Below the pieces are notes generated by a model. That model did not search any database. It was not told where the DNA came from and saw nothing but the letters and a program-made list of their open reading frames with translations. Shown one piece after another: positions 10,682-20,591 of a stretch of DNA of 64,000 bases. This DNA is from Pararobbsia silviterrae (GTDB lineage: Bacteria > Pseudomonadota > Gammaproteobacteria > Burkholderiales > Burkholderiaceae): NCBI RefSeq assembly GCF_003628125.1, contig NZ_RBZU01000001.1:558001-622000 (forward strand), in the 5' to 3' direction. A program made the position numbers and the translations under genes. Numbering within the stretch: position 1 is the first letter of the stretch; every line of letters begins with the position of its first letter.

Positions 10682-11050
10682 TCAGACCGCAGGTTGCTCG
10701 TTCAGCGTCGGCGACATCGCGTCGCCCTGATGCTTGATCGCGTGATGCGCATAGCCTTGCAGCTTGTCCTTGTAGCGCAGGACCTGACGATCGAGTTTGT
10801 CGATCAGCAGGTCGATCGCTGCGTACATATCCTCGTCACATGTTTCGACGAAGATGTCCTTGCCCTTGAGGTGGAGGTTGATTTCCGCCTTTTGGCGCTT
10901 TTCCTTTTCTCTATGATTGTCGACGGTCAGTAGTACCGCGGTCTCGATCACTTGGTCGAAGTGGCGTAGCACGCGGTCCAGCTTGGATGTCACGTAATCG
11001 CGCAGTGCGGGCGTAACGTCGAGATGGTGTCCACTGATCTTCAAGTTCAT
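10682..11050 (-). CDS. hpf: Ribosome hibernation promoting factor, short form
   Basis: Binds the 30S decoding centre in stationary phase and favours inactive ribosome dimers. The 122-aa sequence [20 protein letters not shown] with [16 protein letters not shown] and [17 protein letters not shown] is the compact S30AE/YfiA fold without the long C-terminal dimerisation domain. It follows rpoN (222 nt spacer) on the same strand, the classic sigma-54 locus arrangement. Confidence 0.96.
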   Translation of the reverse strand: MNLKISGHHLDVTPALRDYVTSKLDRVLRHFDQVIETAVLLTVDNHREKEKRQKAEINLHLKGKDIFVETCDEDMYAAIDLLIDKLDRQVLRYKDKLQGYAHHAIKHQGDAMSPTLNEQPAV

Positions 11051-11272
11051 AGTGCTCTCCGTACAGAAAGCCGCTCACGCGTACTTTCGTACGACCACAG
11101 TGTCGGTCGGCTTGAGCCTGCCGCGCATCGGTAAGGATGCGCGCGACACGTCCGGGCCGAGATGCCGTGCAAACATGCAGTGGAACCCCGTCGAGGCGCG
11201 CTCTTCGTCGGCCGGCCTGGATCGCGCGATGCGTTCGCGGCCGGAAAATGCCTGCAACGGTATGTCGCGGGC

Positions 11273-12781
11273 TTATAAGGACTTGCGCAGGTTGACGGCT
11301 GGAATCTTCAAGGCTTCGCGGTACTTGGCCACCGTGCGGCGGGCCACCACGAAACCCTGTTCAGCCAGCAGTTCAGCGATGCGGCTGTCTGAAAGAGGTG
11401 TCTTCGGTTCTTCGGCTCCTATCAGTTGCTTGATGAGCGCCCGAATCGCCGTCGAGGATGCTGCCCCGCCGGTGTCGGTCGAAACGTGTGAACCAAAGAA
11501 GTACTTGAATTCGAGCGTCCCGAACGGCGTCAGCATGTATTTGCCGGTCGTCACACGGGAAACCGTCGACTCGTGAAGCCCCAGCGTATCAGCAATCTCA
11601 CGCAAGACCAAGGGCCGCATGGCGATTTCGCCGTGAACAAAAAAATTCTTCTGCCGATCGACGATCGCCTGCGCAACTCTCAATATCGTTTCGAAGCGTT
11701 GCTGGATATTTTTTATCAGCCAGCGCGCTTCCTGAAGCTGCTGACGCAGCGACCCGCTGCCCGGATCGCCGCGATTGTTGCGCAGGATGTTCGCATAGAG
11801 ATGATTGATCCGAAGGCGCGGCACGATGTCCGAATTGAGGTCGGCGAACCAGCCGTCCTTCGTCTTGCGAACGATGACGTCGGGCACGACATAGTCGGCC
11901 TCGGCCTTGCCGTAGGCCGCGCCCGGGAACGGTTCGAGCGAACGGATCAGCGTGTGCGCATCGCGAAGTTCGTCGTCGCCGACCTTGAGTTGCTTGCGAA
12001 GCCGCGTGAAATCCCGCGCCGCGAGCAGTTCGAGATGCTGCGACGCGATCTCGATCGCGAGGGCGCGATTCGGCGAGTCGTCCATGCGCAGCAACTGAAG
12101 CTTCAGGCACTCCGACGCCGAACGCGCGCCGACGCCCGGCGGATCGAAGCTCTGCAGCAAGGCGAGCGCCGCGGCGGCCTCGTCGGTGTCGATCTCGAGT
12201 TCTTCGGGCAAATCGGCGACGACTTCGTCGAGCGAGATCGACAGGTAGCCGTCGTCGTCGAGCGATTCGATCAGGAACGTCACGAGCGCGCGATCGCGCG
12301 GGCTCGCATTCGTCAGCCGCAACTGGGCGCTCAGATGATCGCGCAGGCTTGTGCTCGACTCCTGGAGCTGCATCGGCGGCAGATCGTCGTCGTCGGTCGC
12401 GGTGCCCGGACGCGAATAATCGTCGAGGCTCCACGGCGAATCGCCGTCGTTGTTGCCGTTGCTGAAATCGTCGAGTCCGTTGCGCTCGCGCGTGTCTTCG
12501 CCGTCGCCGTTGCTCGACGAGGAGGAGGACGTCGTCACGGGCGCCTCGGGGGCCGTCGGCGGCGCGCTTTGCTGCGATGCGAGCAGCGAACCGTCAGCCG
12601 CGACGCGCAAGGGGCTGCTGAGCCAGTCCTCGTCGTTTTCGAGCAGCGGGTTCTGCTGGACGGCGGTGGCGACCTCCTGCTGCAGTTCGAGCGTCGACAA
12701 TTGCAGCAGCCGGATCGACTGTTGCAATTGCGGGGTCAACGCCAGATGCTGCGAGAGACGAAGTTGGAGGCTCGCTTTCAT
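11273..12781 (-). CDS. rpoN: RNA polymerase sigma-54 factor
   Basis: Directs RNA polymerase to -24/-12 promoters that need an AAA+ activator. Visible parts are the Gln/Leu-rich region I ([23 protein letters not shown]), an acidic variable region II near residues 80–140, the core-binding and DNA-binding domains, and the RpoN box ARRTVAKYR at about 480–488 that reads the -24 element. Length 502 aa is normal. It matters locally because the sfn cluster at 44–52 kb carries sigma-54 promoters and an activator gene. Confidence 0.97.
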   Translation of the reverse strand: MKASLQLRLSQHLALTPQLQQSIRLLQLSTLELQQEVATAVQQNPLLENDEDWLSSPLRVAADGSLLASQQSAPPTAPEAPVTTSSSSSSNGDGEDTRERNGLDDFSNGNNDGDSPWSLDDYSRPGTATDDDDLPPMQLQESSTSLRDHLSAQLRLTNASPRDRALVTFLIESLDDDGYLSISLDEVVADLPEELEIDTDEAAAALALLQSFDPPGVGARSASECLKLQLLRMDDSPNRALAIEIASQHLELLAARDFTRLRKQLKVGDDELRDAHTLIRSLEPFPGAAYGKAEADYVVPDVIVRKTKDGWFADLNSDIVPRLRINHLYANILRNNRGDPGSGSLRQQLQEARWLIKNIQQRFETILRVAQAIVDRQKNFFVHGEIAMRPLVLREIADTLGLHESTVSRVTTGKYMLTPFGTLEFKYFFGSHVSTDTGGAASSTAIRALIKQLIGAEEPKTPLSDSRIAELLAEQGFVVARRTVAKYREALKIPAVNLRKSL

Positions 12782-13115
12782 GTCGGGTGTGGTCCGTCAG
12801 TGTGCTGGTCGGCATTCGGTCAGGCAGGCACCGACGATGACGGTCGTATTCATTGTAGAGAGTTTGCCGCGCAGCGGGAACCACGGCAGCGCGGCGGGGT
12901 TTCAGCGCTTGACGCATGAATTCGGAGGCACTAAGGCCGGTTTCACCGTTCGCGCCGCGCACGTTCGGCGCGGGCGCGCGTCGCGCAAGACGCCTCCGCG
13001 TACCCCTCGTGCGACAGGCGAACGCGCGCGTCGGATCGGTCGGCATGCGCGATTCGGACGGCCCGCGACGGCCCGCCCGCGGCGAACCCGGATCGGCTGG
13101 GCCGCGCCCCCGCGC
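12782..13115. other. Spacer between lptB and rpoN
   Basis: A 334-nt GC-rich stretch. I see no supported gene, hairpin with T-run or repeat array in it; open frames on both strands are composition artefacts. It presumably holds the rpoN promoter close to 12782. Confidence 0.5.
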
Positions 13116-13898
13116 TTACATGCGGAAGTGCTCGCCGAGATAGACGCGGCGCACGCGTTCGTTTTCGATGATGTCCTTCGGCGCGCCCGACGCGAGCACG
13201 CTGCCGTCGCTGATGATGTAGGCGTGATCGCAGATGCCGAGCGTCTCGCGCACGTTGTGGTCCGTGATCAGCACGCCGATATTGCGCTCCTTGAGAAAGC
13301 GCACGATTTTCTGGATCTCGAGCACGGCGATCGGATCGACGCCCGCAAACGGCTCGTCCAGCAGAATGAAACTCGGGTTCGTCGCGAGCGCGCGCGCGAT
13401 TTCGACGCGCCGGCGTTCGCCGCCCGACAGCGAAAGAGCAGGGTTGTCGCGCAGATGCGTGATCTGGAGCTCGTCCATCAGCGCCTCGGCGCGCGCGGAC
13501 ACGACGTTCGGCGTGAGCGGCTTGTCGTTCGCGTCGACCTGCAATTCAAGCACCGCGCGGATGTTCTGCTCGGCCGTCAGCTTGCGGAAGACCGAGGCTT
13601 CCTGCGGCAGATACGACAATCCGAGGCGTGCGCGCTGATGGATCGGCATACGGCTGATCGAATGGCCGTCGAGTTCGATATCGCCGCGATCGAGCGGCAC
13701 GAGCCCGACGATCATGTAGAACGACGTCGTCTTGCCCGCGCCGTTCGGGCCGAGCAAACCGACGACTTCGCCGCTCTTCACGTCGATCGAGACGTCCTTG
13801 ACGACGGTCCGCGCGCCATACCGCTTCTGAAGATTGCGGACGTTAAGCGTGCTCGTCTTGCCGGCGAGGCGCGGTTGGCTGATCTCGGGGATGCTCAC
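13116..13898 (-). CDS. lptB: LPS export ABC transporter ATPase LptB
   Basis: ATPase of the LptB2FGC machine that extracts lipopolysaccharide from the inner membrane. Walker A is GPNGAGKTT, the signature is [15 protein letters not shown], Walker B is [12 protein letters not shown], and the switch His follows in ITDHNV. The 260-aa frame begins with GTG at 13898, overlapping the lptA stop by 4 nt (GTGA), so the start is fixed by coupling. The order kdsD–kdsC–lptC–lptA–lptB–rpoN is the standard LPS-export locus. Confidence 0.97.
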   Translation of the reverse strand: MSIPEISQPRLAGKTSTLNVRNLQKRYGARTVVKDVSIDVKSGEVVGLLGPNGAGKTTSFYMIVGLVPLDRGDIELDGHSISRMPIHQRARLGLSYLPQEASVFRKLTAEQNIRAVLELQVDANDKPLTPNVVSARAEALMDELQITHLRDNPALSLSGGERRRVEIARALATNPSFILLDEPFAGVDPIAVLEIQKIVRFLKERNIGVLITDHNVRETLGICDHAYIISDGSVLASGAPKDIIENERVRRVYLGEHFRM

Positions 13899-14563
13899 TG
13901 CTTGTCCGTCCCGGGCGTCTTGGCGGCGGGCGAGGCCGCATTGCCGCCGTCCGCCGGCCGCGACGCGCTCGCGGCGACGGGCGCCGACGCGCCGTTGTTG
14001 TACGCGGGCGAGAGCATCGCATGCACGCGCGGGTTGCCCGTGCTCGATCCGCTCGTCGAACTGGCCGTATAGAAGTCCTTCTGGCCGTCGTACGTGATCA
14101 CGTCGCCGCTGACCGTGTCGATGACTTTCGACAGGCCCTGCAGGCGGCGCACGATTGCGCGGCCCGTGAGCGTCGTGAAGTCGCGTTTGCCGTCGTATTC
14201 GAGCTTGTCGGCATTGCCTTCGATGTATTCGTCGAGTCCGTCGCGCTTTTCGCGGAAATAGGCGAGGCCGCCCGAATCCATCGTTGCGACCGCGTACTGG
14301 TAGCCCTGCGGATCCTGCGTGACGACCGCGCGATCGGCCTTGATCAGGATCGTGCCCTTGGTCAGCACGACATGGCCGATATAGACGTTGACCTGCTTGA
14401 GGTCGTCGTACGTCATGTTGTCGGCGTCGATGAACACGGGCTTGTCGCGGTCAGCGCGCTCGGCGTGCGCGGCCGTCGCCGGCAGCAACGAGGCAATCAA
14501 CAGCGCGATCGCGGCAAGCAGGCGTGCCGGCAAAGCCGGGCGGCGGTCGGGCGGAAGGGTCAT
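13895..14563 (-). CDS. lptA: LPS transport periplasmic protein LptA
   Basis: Periplasmic bridge protein of the Lpt pathway. A signal peptide ends near AAHAE, followed by the OstA beta-jellyroll ([32 protein letters not shown] is the family start, split here as one continuous region of about residues 45–75). The C-terminal 40 residues are Ala/Pro-rich and probably disordered. I use the ATG at 14563 (222 aa) rather than a TTG four codons upstream. It lies between lptC and lptB. Confidence 0.93.
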   Translation of the reverse strand: MTLPPDRRPALPARLLAAIALLIASLLPATAAHAERADRDKPVFIDADNMTYDDLKQVNVYIGHVVLTKGTILIKADRAVVTQDPQGYQYAVATMDSGGLAYFREKRDGLDEYIEGNADKLEYDGKRDFTTLTGRAIVRRLQGLSKVIDTVSGDVITYDGQKDFYTASSTSGSSTGNPRVHAMLSPAYNNGASAPVAASASRPADGGNAASPAAKTPGTDKQ

Positions 14564-14626
14564 GGAACGCGTCAAATTATTCTGTTCGGTGAGAGTCGGA
14601 GGCGACGAACGCGCGGCGCGCGCGGG

Positions 14627-15229
14627 TCATTTCGAACTGCCCGGCATGGTCTCGGACGCGGCAATCTGGCCGCGGACATTGCCGAGCAGGTGCATCGTTC
14701 GCGTGACATTGTTGTAAACCATGCCGTTCGCGGTGACGACGGATTGACCGCGCACAAGTTTAACCGGCTTTTCGGTTTGGACGATGTCGTCATTGACGAG
14801 CACGTGAAAATGCTCGGAATACGCCGCCATCGCGGGATCGCCGGCGCCCGGGTCGCGCAGCACCTTCGCATTCTGGTAGAGATCGATGATCGAGCCGTCG
14901 CCCTTGATCACGCCCCAGTCGCCGTACGACGTCACGTCGGGCTTGCCCGGCGTGAAGCTCCGGATCGACGGCAGCGTCGCGTCGATATTGTCGTCGTCCT
15001 CGTAGTGGACCATCTTCGTCGCATTGATCCGGTATTGCGTCTGGCCGGTTTCGTCGAGCGTCGTGATCGAGAAATGGTCGGCGAAATAATCGGGCCGGTG
15101 CGTTTTGGGGCGCACGGCCTGATGGACGAGCGACGGCAGATTCAACTGCAACAGCCAGTAGGTGCCGCCCGCGATCGCGGCCATCGCGAGTACGGGCAAC
15201 CATTGCAGCAAACCCATGCGCCGCAGCAT
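14627..15229 (-). CDS. lptC: LPS export system protein LptC
   Basis: Single-span inner-membrane protein that passes LPS from LptB2FG to LptA. One N-terminal membrane segment (about residues 8–28) is followed by a periplasmic jellyroll domain with YFADHFSITTLDETGQTQYR and TANGMVYNNVTRTMHLLGNVRG. The ATG at 15229 shares one base with the kdsC stop (TGATG); a GTG one codon upstream is also open. Length 200 aa fits the family. Confidence 0.93.
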   Translation of the reverse strand: MLRRMGLLQWLPVLAMAAIAGGTYWLLQLNLPSLVHQAVRPKTHRPDYFADHFSITTLDETGQTQYRINATKMVHYEDDDNIDATLPSIRSFTPGKPDVTSYGDWGVIKGDGSIIDLYQNAKVLRDPGAGDPAMAAYSEHFHVLVNDDIVQTEKPVKLVRGQSVVTANGMVYNNVTRTMHLLGNVRGQIAASETMPGSSK

Positions 15230-15810
15230 CACGACACTCCGCAGGCGTGTTCGAGCAGCGCGTCGTAGTAGCCGCGCGCGCGCAGGATCAGGTCGCAGAC
15301 CTCGCGGACCGCGCCGCGTCCGCCGCGTGCCTGCGCCACATAGTGGGCGCGTCGCGCGAGTTCGATATGCGCGTTGGCCGGCGCGGCCGCGAAGCCGGCC
15401 TTGAGCATGACGGCGAGATCGGGCCAGTCGTCGCCCATATAGCCCGTGTCGGCCGCCGCGATGCCGGTCTTCGACAGCAGCTCGGCAAACACGACGGTCT
15501 TGTCGTGCACGCCCTGGAAAACGTGGTCGAACCCGAGTTCCTTCGCGCGCGATGCGACGATCTTCGAACTGCGTCCCGTGATGATCGCGGTCTGCACGCC
15601 GGCGCTGCGCAGCAGCTTGACGCCATGGCCGTCGAGCGTGTCGAAGGTCTTGATCTCTTCGCCGTCGGGTCCGTAATGGAGCCGGCCGTCGGTCAGCACG
15701 CCGTCGACGTCGAACACCATGAGCTGGAGCCGCGCGGCGCGCGCGGAGGCGGCCGCGAGACGTTCGGCCAGGGCGGCGTCGATGCCGGAGGGGTCAACGG
15801 GTACGGCCAT
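15229..15810 (-). CDS. kdsC: 3-deoxy-D-manno-octulosonate 8-phosphate phosphatase
   Basis: HAD-superfamily phosphatase that converts Kdo-8-phosphate to Kdo for LPS core synthesis. The nucleophile motif is VFDVDGVLTDG (first Asp nucleophile, second acid/base), followed by GRSSKIV and the metal-binding YMGDDWPDLAVM. No cap domain, as in true KdsC. About 193 aa. Start ATG at 15810 overlaps the kdsD stop by one base; GTG at 15813 is the alternative. Confidence 0.95.
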   Translation of the reverse strand: MAVPVDPSGIDAALAERLAAASARAARLQLMVFDVDGVLTDGRLHYGPDGEEIKTFDTLDGHGVKLLRSAGVQTAIITGRSSKIVASRAKELGFDHVFQGVHDKTVVFAELLSKTGIAAADTGYMGDDWPDLAVMLKAGFAAAPANAHIELARRAHYVAQARGGRGAVREVCDLILRARGYYDALLEHACGVS

Positions 15811-16793
15811 CACATCACCTTGGCTTCGAGAAGATCGATCGTATTGAGCGCGCCGATCAGCGTGCCGTCGCGGTCGACGACGAGCACCTGATTGATCCGA
15901 TGACGCTCCATGAGTTCCACGGCGGCCACGGCGAGGTGATCGGCCCCGATCGTGCGCGGACGCGAGGTCATGACCTCGGTGATCGGCAGGTTGCGGAAGT
16001 CGCCGCTGCGCGCGAGCACGCGCCGCAGATCGCCGTCCGTGAAAATGCCCGCGACATGGAACGACGCGTCGACGATCGCCGTCATCCCCATGCGCTTGTC
16101 GGTGATTTCGAACAGCGCCTCGGCGACGTTCGCGTCAAGACCCACATGCGGGATCTGATCACCGGTCCGCATGACGTCGCGCACGTACGTAAGCAGCCGC
16201 CGGCCGAGCGCGCCGCCCGGATGCGAGCGCGCGAAATCCTCGGAACTGAAGCCGCGCGCATCGAGCACGGCCATCGCGAGCGCGTCGCCGAACGCGAGCG
16301 CGGCCGTCGTGCTCGCCGTGGGCGCGAGATTGTGCGGACATGCTTCCTTGTCGACGCGCGCATTCAGGTGGATGTCCGCGATCTGCGCGAGGCTCGATTC
16401 GGCATTGCCCGTCATCGCGATCAGGTGGGAACCCGTGCGCTTGACGAGCGGCACGATGTTCAGCAACTCCTCCGTTTCGCCCGAATTCGACAGCGCGATG
16501 AAGACATCGTCGGCCGTCACCATGCCGAGGTCGCCGTGACTGGCTTCGGCCGGATGGACGAAGAACGCGGGCGTGCCCGTACTCGCAAATGTCGCGGCGA
16601 GTTTGCGCGCGATATGGCCGGATTTTCCGATCCCCGACACGACGACACGGCCTTTGCAATCGAGCAGGACCTGGACCGCGTGCGCGAACGCGTCGTCGAG
16701 CCGGTCGATCAGCGAACGCACCGCGTCCGCTTCGATCTCGAGCACCTCGCGAGCGAGCTCCAAGGCCCGATATCCATTGATTTTCGCTATCAT
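15810..16793 (-). CDS. kdsD: D-arabinose 5-phosphate isomerase
   Basis: Makes arabinose 5-phosphate from ribulose 5-phosphate, the first step to Kdo. The N-terminal SIS domain has GRVVVSGIGKSGHIARKLAA and ALSNSGETEELLN, and two C-terminal CBS domains follow (VMRTGDQIPHV..., VMTSRPRTIGADHLAV...). The 327-aa length is normal. It starts the kdsD–kdsC–lptC–lptA–lptB chain and is divergent from the CPA2 antiporter, with an 80-nt shared upstream region. Confidence 0.95.
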   Translation of the reverse strand: MIAKINGYRALELAREVLEIEADAVRSLIDRLDDAFAHAVQVLLDCKGRVVVSGIGKSGHIARKLAATFASTGTPAFFVHPAEASHGDLGMVTADDVFIALSNSGETEELLNIVPLVKRTGSHLIAMTGNAESSLAQIADIHLNARVDKEACPHNLAPTASTTAALAFGDALAMAVLDARGFSSEDFARSHPGGALGRRLLTYVRDVMRTGDQIPHVGLDANVAEALFEITDKRMGMTAIVDASFHVAGIFTDGDLRRVLARSGDFRNLPITEVMTSRPRTIGADHLAVAAVELMERHRINQVLVVDRDGTLIGALNTIDLLEAKVM

Positions 16794-16873
16794 GCGCGGA
16801 GTATAACAAAGCCCTCCCAGCCAGGCGGCGCAAGCTGTCGCGGCCTATTGACGCACTTGGAGAAGCCGTCCGC

Positions 16874-18877
16874 ATGACTTCGCCGCTGGAACTGACGCTT
16901 GTGCTTTTGGCTGCCGCGGTCGTGGGGGTCGTCGTGTTTCGCAGCCTCAATTTGCCGCCGATTCTCGGTTATCTCGTCGTCGGCATCCTGATCGGGCCGC
17001 ATGCGTTGGGCGTCGCGAGCGACGCGCCGCACGTCCAGTACCTCGCCGAGTTCGGCGTCGTGTTCCTGATGTTCTCGATCGGCCTCGAGTTCTCGTTCGC
17101 GAAGCTGCGCGCGATGCGCGGCATCGTCTTCGGACTCGGACTGTCGCAGGTCGTCAGCACGATCGCGCTGACGATCGTGGCCGGCTTCGCGATCAATCTC
17201 GTGCTGCCATTCAGCTGGCAGGCGAGCCTCGCGCTCGGCGGCGCGCTCGCGATGTCGTCGACCGCGATCGTGACCAAGCTGCTCGCCGAGCGCCTCGAAC
17301 TCGATTCGGCGCACGGACGCAATATCGTCGGCGTGCTGCTGTTCCAGGATCTCGCGGTGGTGCCGCTGCTGATCCTGCTCGAGGCGCTCGGCGGCGACTC
17401 GACGCATCTCGCGAAGGCGATGATGATCGCGGCGGTCAAGATCGTCGGCGCGCTCGCGCTGCTGCTCTGGGTCGGTCAGCGCGTGATGACGCCATGGTTC
17501 AACGTCGTCGTGCGCCGGCGTTCGCAAGAGCTGTTCATGCTGAACCTGCTGCTCGTCACGCTCGGCATTGCGTTCGTGACCGAGGCGCTCGGGCTCTCGA
17601 TGGCGCTCGGCGCGTTCATCGCGGGCATTCTGATCGCCGAGACGCCGTACCGGCATCAGGTCGAGGAGGACATCAAGCCGTTTCGCGACGTGCTGCTCGG
17701 GCTGTTTTTCATCACGACCGGCATGCTGTTGAATCCGTCGATTCTCGTCGCGCATCCGCTGCTCGTGCTCGTGTTCTTCATCGTGCCGACGCTCACGAAG
17801 GCGGTGCTGACGACGGGGCTCGCGCGCCTGTTCGGCGCGAGTTCGGGCGAGGCGATGCGCACGGGCATCGGACTCGCGCAGGCCGGCGAATTCGGCTTCG
17901 TCATGCTCAACGTGATCTCGGGCAACAAGCTCGTGCCGCCCGAGCTGCTCAACGAGGTGCTCGCGGCGATGCTGCTGTCGATGCTTGCGGCGCCGTTCAT
18001 GATCCAGAATGCCGACCGGATCGTCATGCGGCTGTCGTCGACCGAATGGATGCGACAATCGCTGCAAATGACGCGGATCGCGACGCAGACGATCAAGACG
18101 AGCGGGCACGTGATCATTTGCGGATACGGCCGTTGCGGGCAGAATCTCGCGCGCATGCTCGAACAGGAGGGGCTCAGCTATGTCGCGCTCGATCTCGACC
18201 CCGATCGCGTCAGCGCGGCCGCGTCGGCGGGCGAATCGGTGGTCTACGGCGATGCGGCGCGGCGCGAATCGCTGCTCGCGGCCGGACTGCACCGCGCGGC
18301 CGCGGTCGCGATCACGTATGCCGAGACGCCGTCGGCGCTCAAGGTCCTGCATCATGTGCACGAACTCGAACCCGCGCTGCCCGTCATCGTGCGCACCGTC
18401 GACGACGCGGAGATGGAGCGGCTCATCGCGGCGGGCGCGACCGAGGTCATCCCCGAAATCGTCGAGGGCAGCCTGATGCTCGCATCGCATACACTCGTGC
18501 TCGTCGGCGTGCCGATGCGCCGAGTCGTGCGGCGCGTCGAGGAAATGCGCGATGCGCGGTACAGTCTGCTGCGCGGCTATTTTCACGGCGCCGACGACGA
18601 GGAGGACGACTACGAACGCGAAGGTGTGCGTTTGCAGCCGATCCCGCTGCCGGAGAATGCCGACGCCGTGGGCCGCACGCTCGGCGATCTGGCGCTCGAC
18701 GAGCTCGGGGTCAGCGTGACCGCGATTCGCCGTCATGGCATCCGCGGCGTCGAACCCGATTCGAGCACCCGGCTGCGCGCGGACGATATTCTCGTGCTGC
18801 GCGGGCTGCCCGACGCGCTTGCGAAGGCCGAACAACGTTTGTCGGTGAATCGGCGAAGTACCCCGAGCACCGTCTGA
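16874..18877 (+). CDS. CPA2 cation:proton antiporter with RCK domain
   Basis: A 667-aa Kef/YbaL-type transporter: about 12 membrane segments in the first 390 residues (starting FRSLNLPPILGYLVVGILIGP), a RCK/TrkA-N nucleotide-binding domain with VIICGYGRCGQNLARMLEQEG near residue 415, and a C-terminal TrkA-C domain (LALDELGVSVTAIRRHG). The family exchanges K+ or Na+ for protons; the ion cannot be told from sequence. The apt gene follows after 21 nt, so they may share a transcript. The gene opposite kdsD is the usual Burkholderia context. Confidence 0.93.
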   Translation: MTSPLELTLVLLAAAVVGVVVFRSLNLPPILGYLVVGILIGPHALGVASDAPHVQYLAEFGVVFLMFSIGLEFSFAKLRAMRGIVFGLGLSQVVSTIALTIVAGFAINLVLPFSWQASLALGGALAMSSTAIVTKLLAERLELDSAHGRNIVGVLLFQDLAVVPLLILLEALGGDSTHLAKAMMIAAVKIVGALALLLWVGQRVMTPWFNVVVRRRSQELFMLNLLLVTLGIAFVTEALGLSMALGAFIAGILIAETPYRHQVEEDIKPFRDVLLGLFFITTGMLLNPSILVAHPLLVLVFFIVPTLTKAVLTTGLARLFGASSGEAMRTGIGLAQAGEFGFVMLNVISGNKLVPPELLNEVLAAMLLSMLAAPFMIQNADRIVMRLSSTEWMRQSLQMTRIATQTIKTSGHVIICGYGRCGQNLARMLEQEGLSYVALDLDPDRVSAAASAGESVVYGDAARRESLLAAGLHRAAAVAITYAETPSALKVLHHVHELEPALPVIVRTVDDAEMERLIAAGATEVIPEIVEGSLMLASHTLVLVGVPMRRVVRRVEEMRDARYSLLRGYFHGADDEEDDYEREGVRLQPIPLPENADAVGRTLGDLALDELGVSVTAIRRHGIRGVEPDSSTRLRADDILVLRGLPDALAKAEQRLSVNRRSTPSTV

Positions 18878-18898
18878 TCTTTCAAAACTGGAGTCACC

Positions 18899-19525
18899 AT
18901 GTCGGAATCGCCGACTCAGGGCGGGCCGTCCAACGGGCCGGCCCACCAACACGCGGCGCACGCCGCCGCCGAGCGCGTCGCGCCGCGCGAGGCCAGCGCC
19001 TATGTGCGTAGCCTCGTCAGAACCGTGCCCGACTGGCCCGAGCCCGGCGTGCAGTTCCGCGACATCACGCCCGTGTTTCAGAACCCGAGAGGGTTGCGCA
19101 CGCTCGTCGACGTGCTCGTCGATCGATACTTCGACGCGAAGCTCGACGCTGTCGTCGGGCTCGACGCGCGCGGCTTCATGATCGGCCCGATCGTCGCCTA
19201 CGAGCTCAATATCGGCTTCGTACCCGTGCGCAAGATCGGCAAGCTGCCGTGGAAGACGATCAGCGAGTCGTACGACCTCGAATACGGCAGCGCGACCGTC
19301 GAAGTGCATGCCGATGCGTGCAATGCGGGCGACCGCGTCGTGCTCATCGACGATCTGATCGCGACGGGCGGTACGATGCTCGCGGGCATGCATCTGCTCG
19401 AACGGCTCGGCGCGAAGGTCATCGAAGCGGCCGCGCTGATCGATTTGCCCGACCTCGGCGGCTCGGCGCGGCTGCGCGCCGCGGGCTTGCCCGTGTTCTC
19501 GATCTGTGAGTTCGCGGGGACGTGA
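18899..19525 (+). CDS. apt: Adenine phosphoribosyltransferase
   Basis: Salvages adenine to AMP using PRPP. The PRPP-binding loop [14 protein letters not shown] lies near residue 145, with DARGFMIGP and [12 protein letters not shown] upstream as in type I APRTs. The 208-aa product has about 30 extra N-terminal residues rich in Ala and Glu before the conserved [26 protein letters not shown] lies just before the ATG. The stop overlaps the start of the next gene (TGATG). Confidence 0.95.
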   Translation: MSESPTQGGPSNGPAHQHAAHAAAERVAPREASAYVRSLVRTVPDWPEPGVQFRDITPVFQNPRGLRTLVDVLVDRYFDAKLDAVVGLDARGFMIGPIVAYELNIGFVPVRKIGKLPWKTISESYDLEYGSATVEVHADACNAGDRVVLIDDLIATGGTMLAGMHLLERLGAKVIEAAALIDLPDLGGSARLRAAGLPVFSICEFAGT

Positions 19526-20442
19526 TGGATGTCGTGAGCCGGTATCCCTGCGTGCGCGCGGCGCGCCGCTTCGACCCCGCGCGTCATCTGCCCTTCGTGA
19601 TCGCGGGCGTGCGGGCCGGATGGATCCGCCGCAGCGATCTGCCGTGGCTCGACGCGTGGCGCGAAATCTTCGAGATCGACGACGTCCAGGTCGGCCTGCA
19701 CGCCGGGCTCGATACGGTCGAGGCGCGCAGCCGCGCGCTCGGCGAGGTCATCGAGGCGCTTGCGGCGGACGGGCGGATCCGCGGCTGGCGCAATGAAACG
19801 TACGCGATCCGCAATCGTTTCGACGCCGCGCCGCTCGCGTTGATCGAGCGCGCGGCGTCGCGTTTCTTCGGCACGCAGACGTATGCCGTGCATCTGAACG
19901 GCGTCGTCGGCACGCACGCGATGTGGATCGCGCGACGCAGCCCGAACAAGGCGACCGACCCCGGCATGCTCGACAATCTCGTCGGCGGCGGCATCGGCTG
20001 GGGCTACGGCATCGATGAAACGCTCGTCAAGGAGTGCTGGGAAGAGTCCGGCTTGCCCGCGGCGCTTGCACGGCGCGCGGTCCGAGGCGGTACGATCCAC
20101 GTGCTCCAGGAAATCGACGAAGGCACGCAGGCCGAGCAACTGTTCATTTACGACCTCGACGTCGGCGCGGATTTCGTCCCGCGCAATCAGGACGGCGAGG
20201 TGGCCGACCATCGGCTCGCGTCGATCGATACGGTGCTCGACTGGCTCGCCGACGGTGCGATGACGGTCGATGCGAGCCTCGCTGCGCTCGACTGGATGGC
20301 GCGCCACGGCGCGCTCGACGCGGCCGAACGCACGGCGCTCGCCACGCTCGGCGCGCCGCCCGCGATCGCCGAGCCGGCGTCGGAAGGCGAGGCCGGGCTT
20401 GCCGGCCGACCGGCCGATCTCACGCCCGGCGCCGCGCGGTGA
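19525..20442 (+). CDS. Nudix hydrolase of the DUF4743/TPK-like type
   Basis: A 305-aa protein with a DUF4743-type N-terminal half (WLDAWREIFEIDDVQVGLHAG) and a Nudix fold centred on LVGGGIGWGYGIDETLVKECWEESGL, where KECWEESGL matches the REUXEEXGU core with Arg changed to Lys. It is probably a nucleoside-diphosphate-type hydrolase; the substrate is not known. In plants and yeast related proteins act on damaged thiamine diphosphate. The ATG at 19525 overlaps the apt stop; a GTG one codon upstream is also open. Confidence 0.88.
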   Translation: MDVVSRYPCVRAARRFDPARHLPFVIAGVRAGWIRRSDLPWLDAWREIFEIDDVQVGLHAGLDTVEARSRALGEVIEALAADGRIRGWRNETYAIRNRFDAAPLALIERAASRFFGTQTYAVHLNGVVGTHAMWIARRSPNKATDPGMLDNLVGGGIGWGYGIDETLVKECWEESGLPAALARRAVRGGTIHVLQEIDEGTQAEQLFIYDLDVGADFVPRNQDGEVADHRLASIDTVLDWLADGAMTVDASLAALDWMARHGALDAAERTALATLGAPPAIAEPASEGEAGLAGRPADLTPGAAR

Positions 20443-20591
20443 GCCGTACCGCGCGCATCGGTCCGCGATCGACGACGCGACGATTCGACAGCTCGACGAT
20501 TCGACGACCGAAGCATGACGATGGACGCAGGACCCGCTTTCGGCGCGCCGCATTCGATGCGGCGCGCCGCGCATAACAAGGACAACACTGC

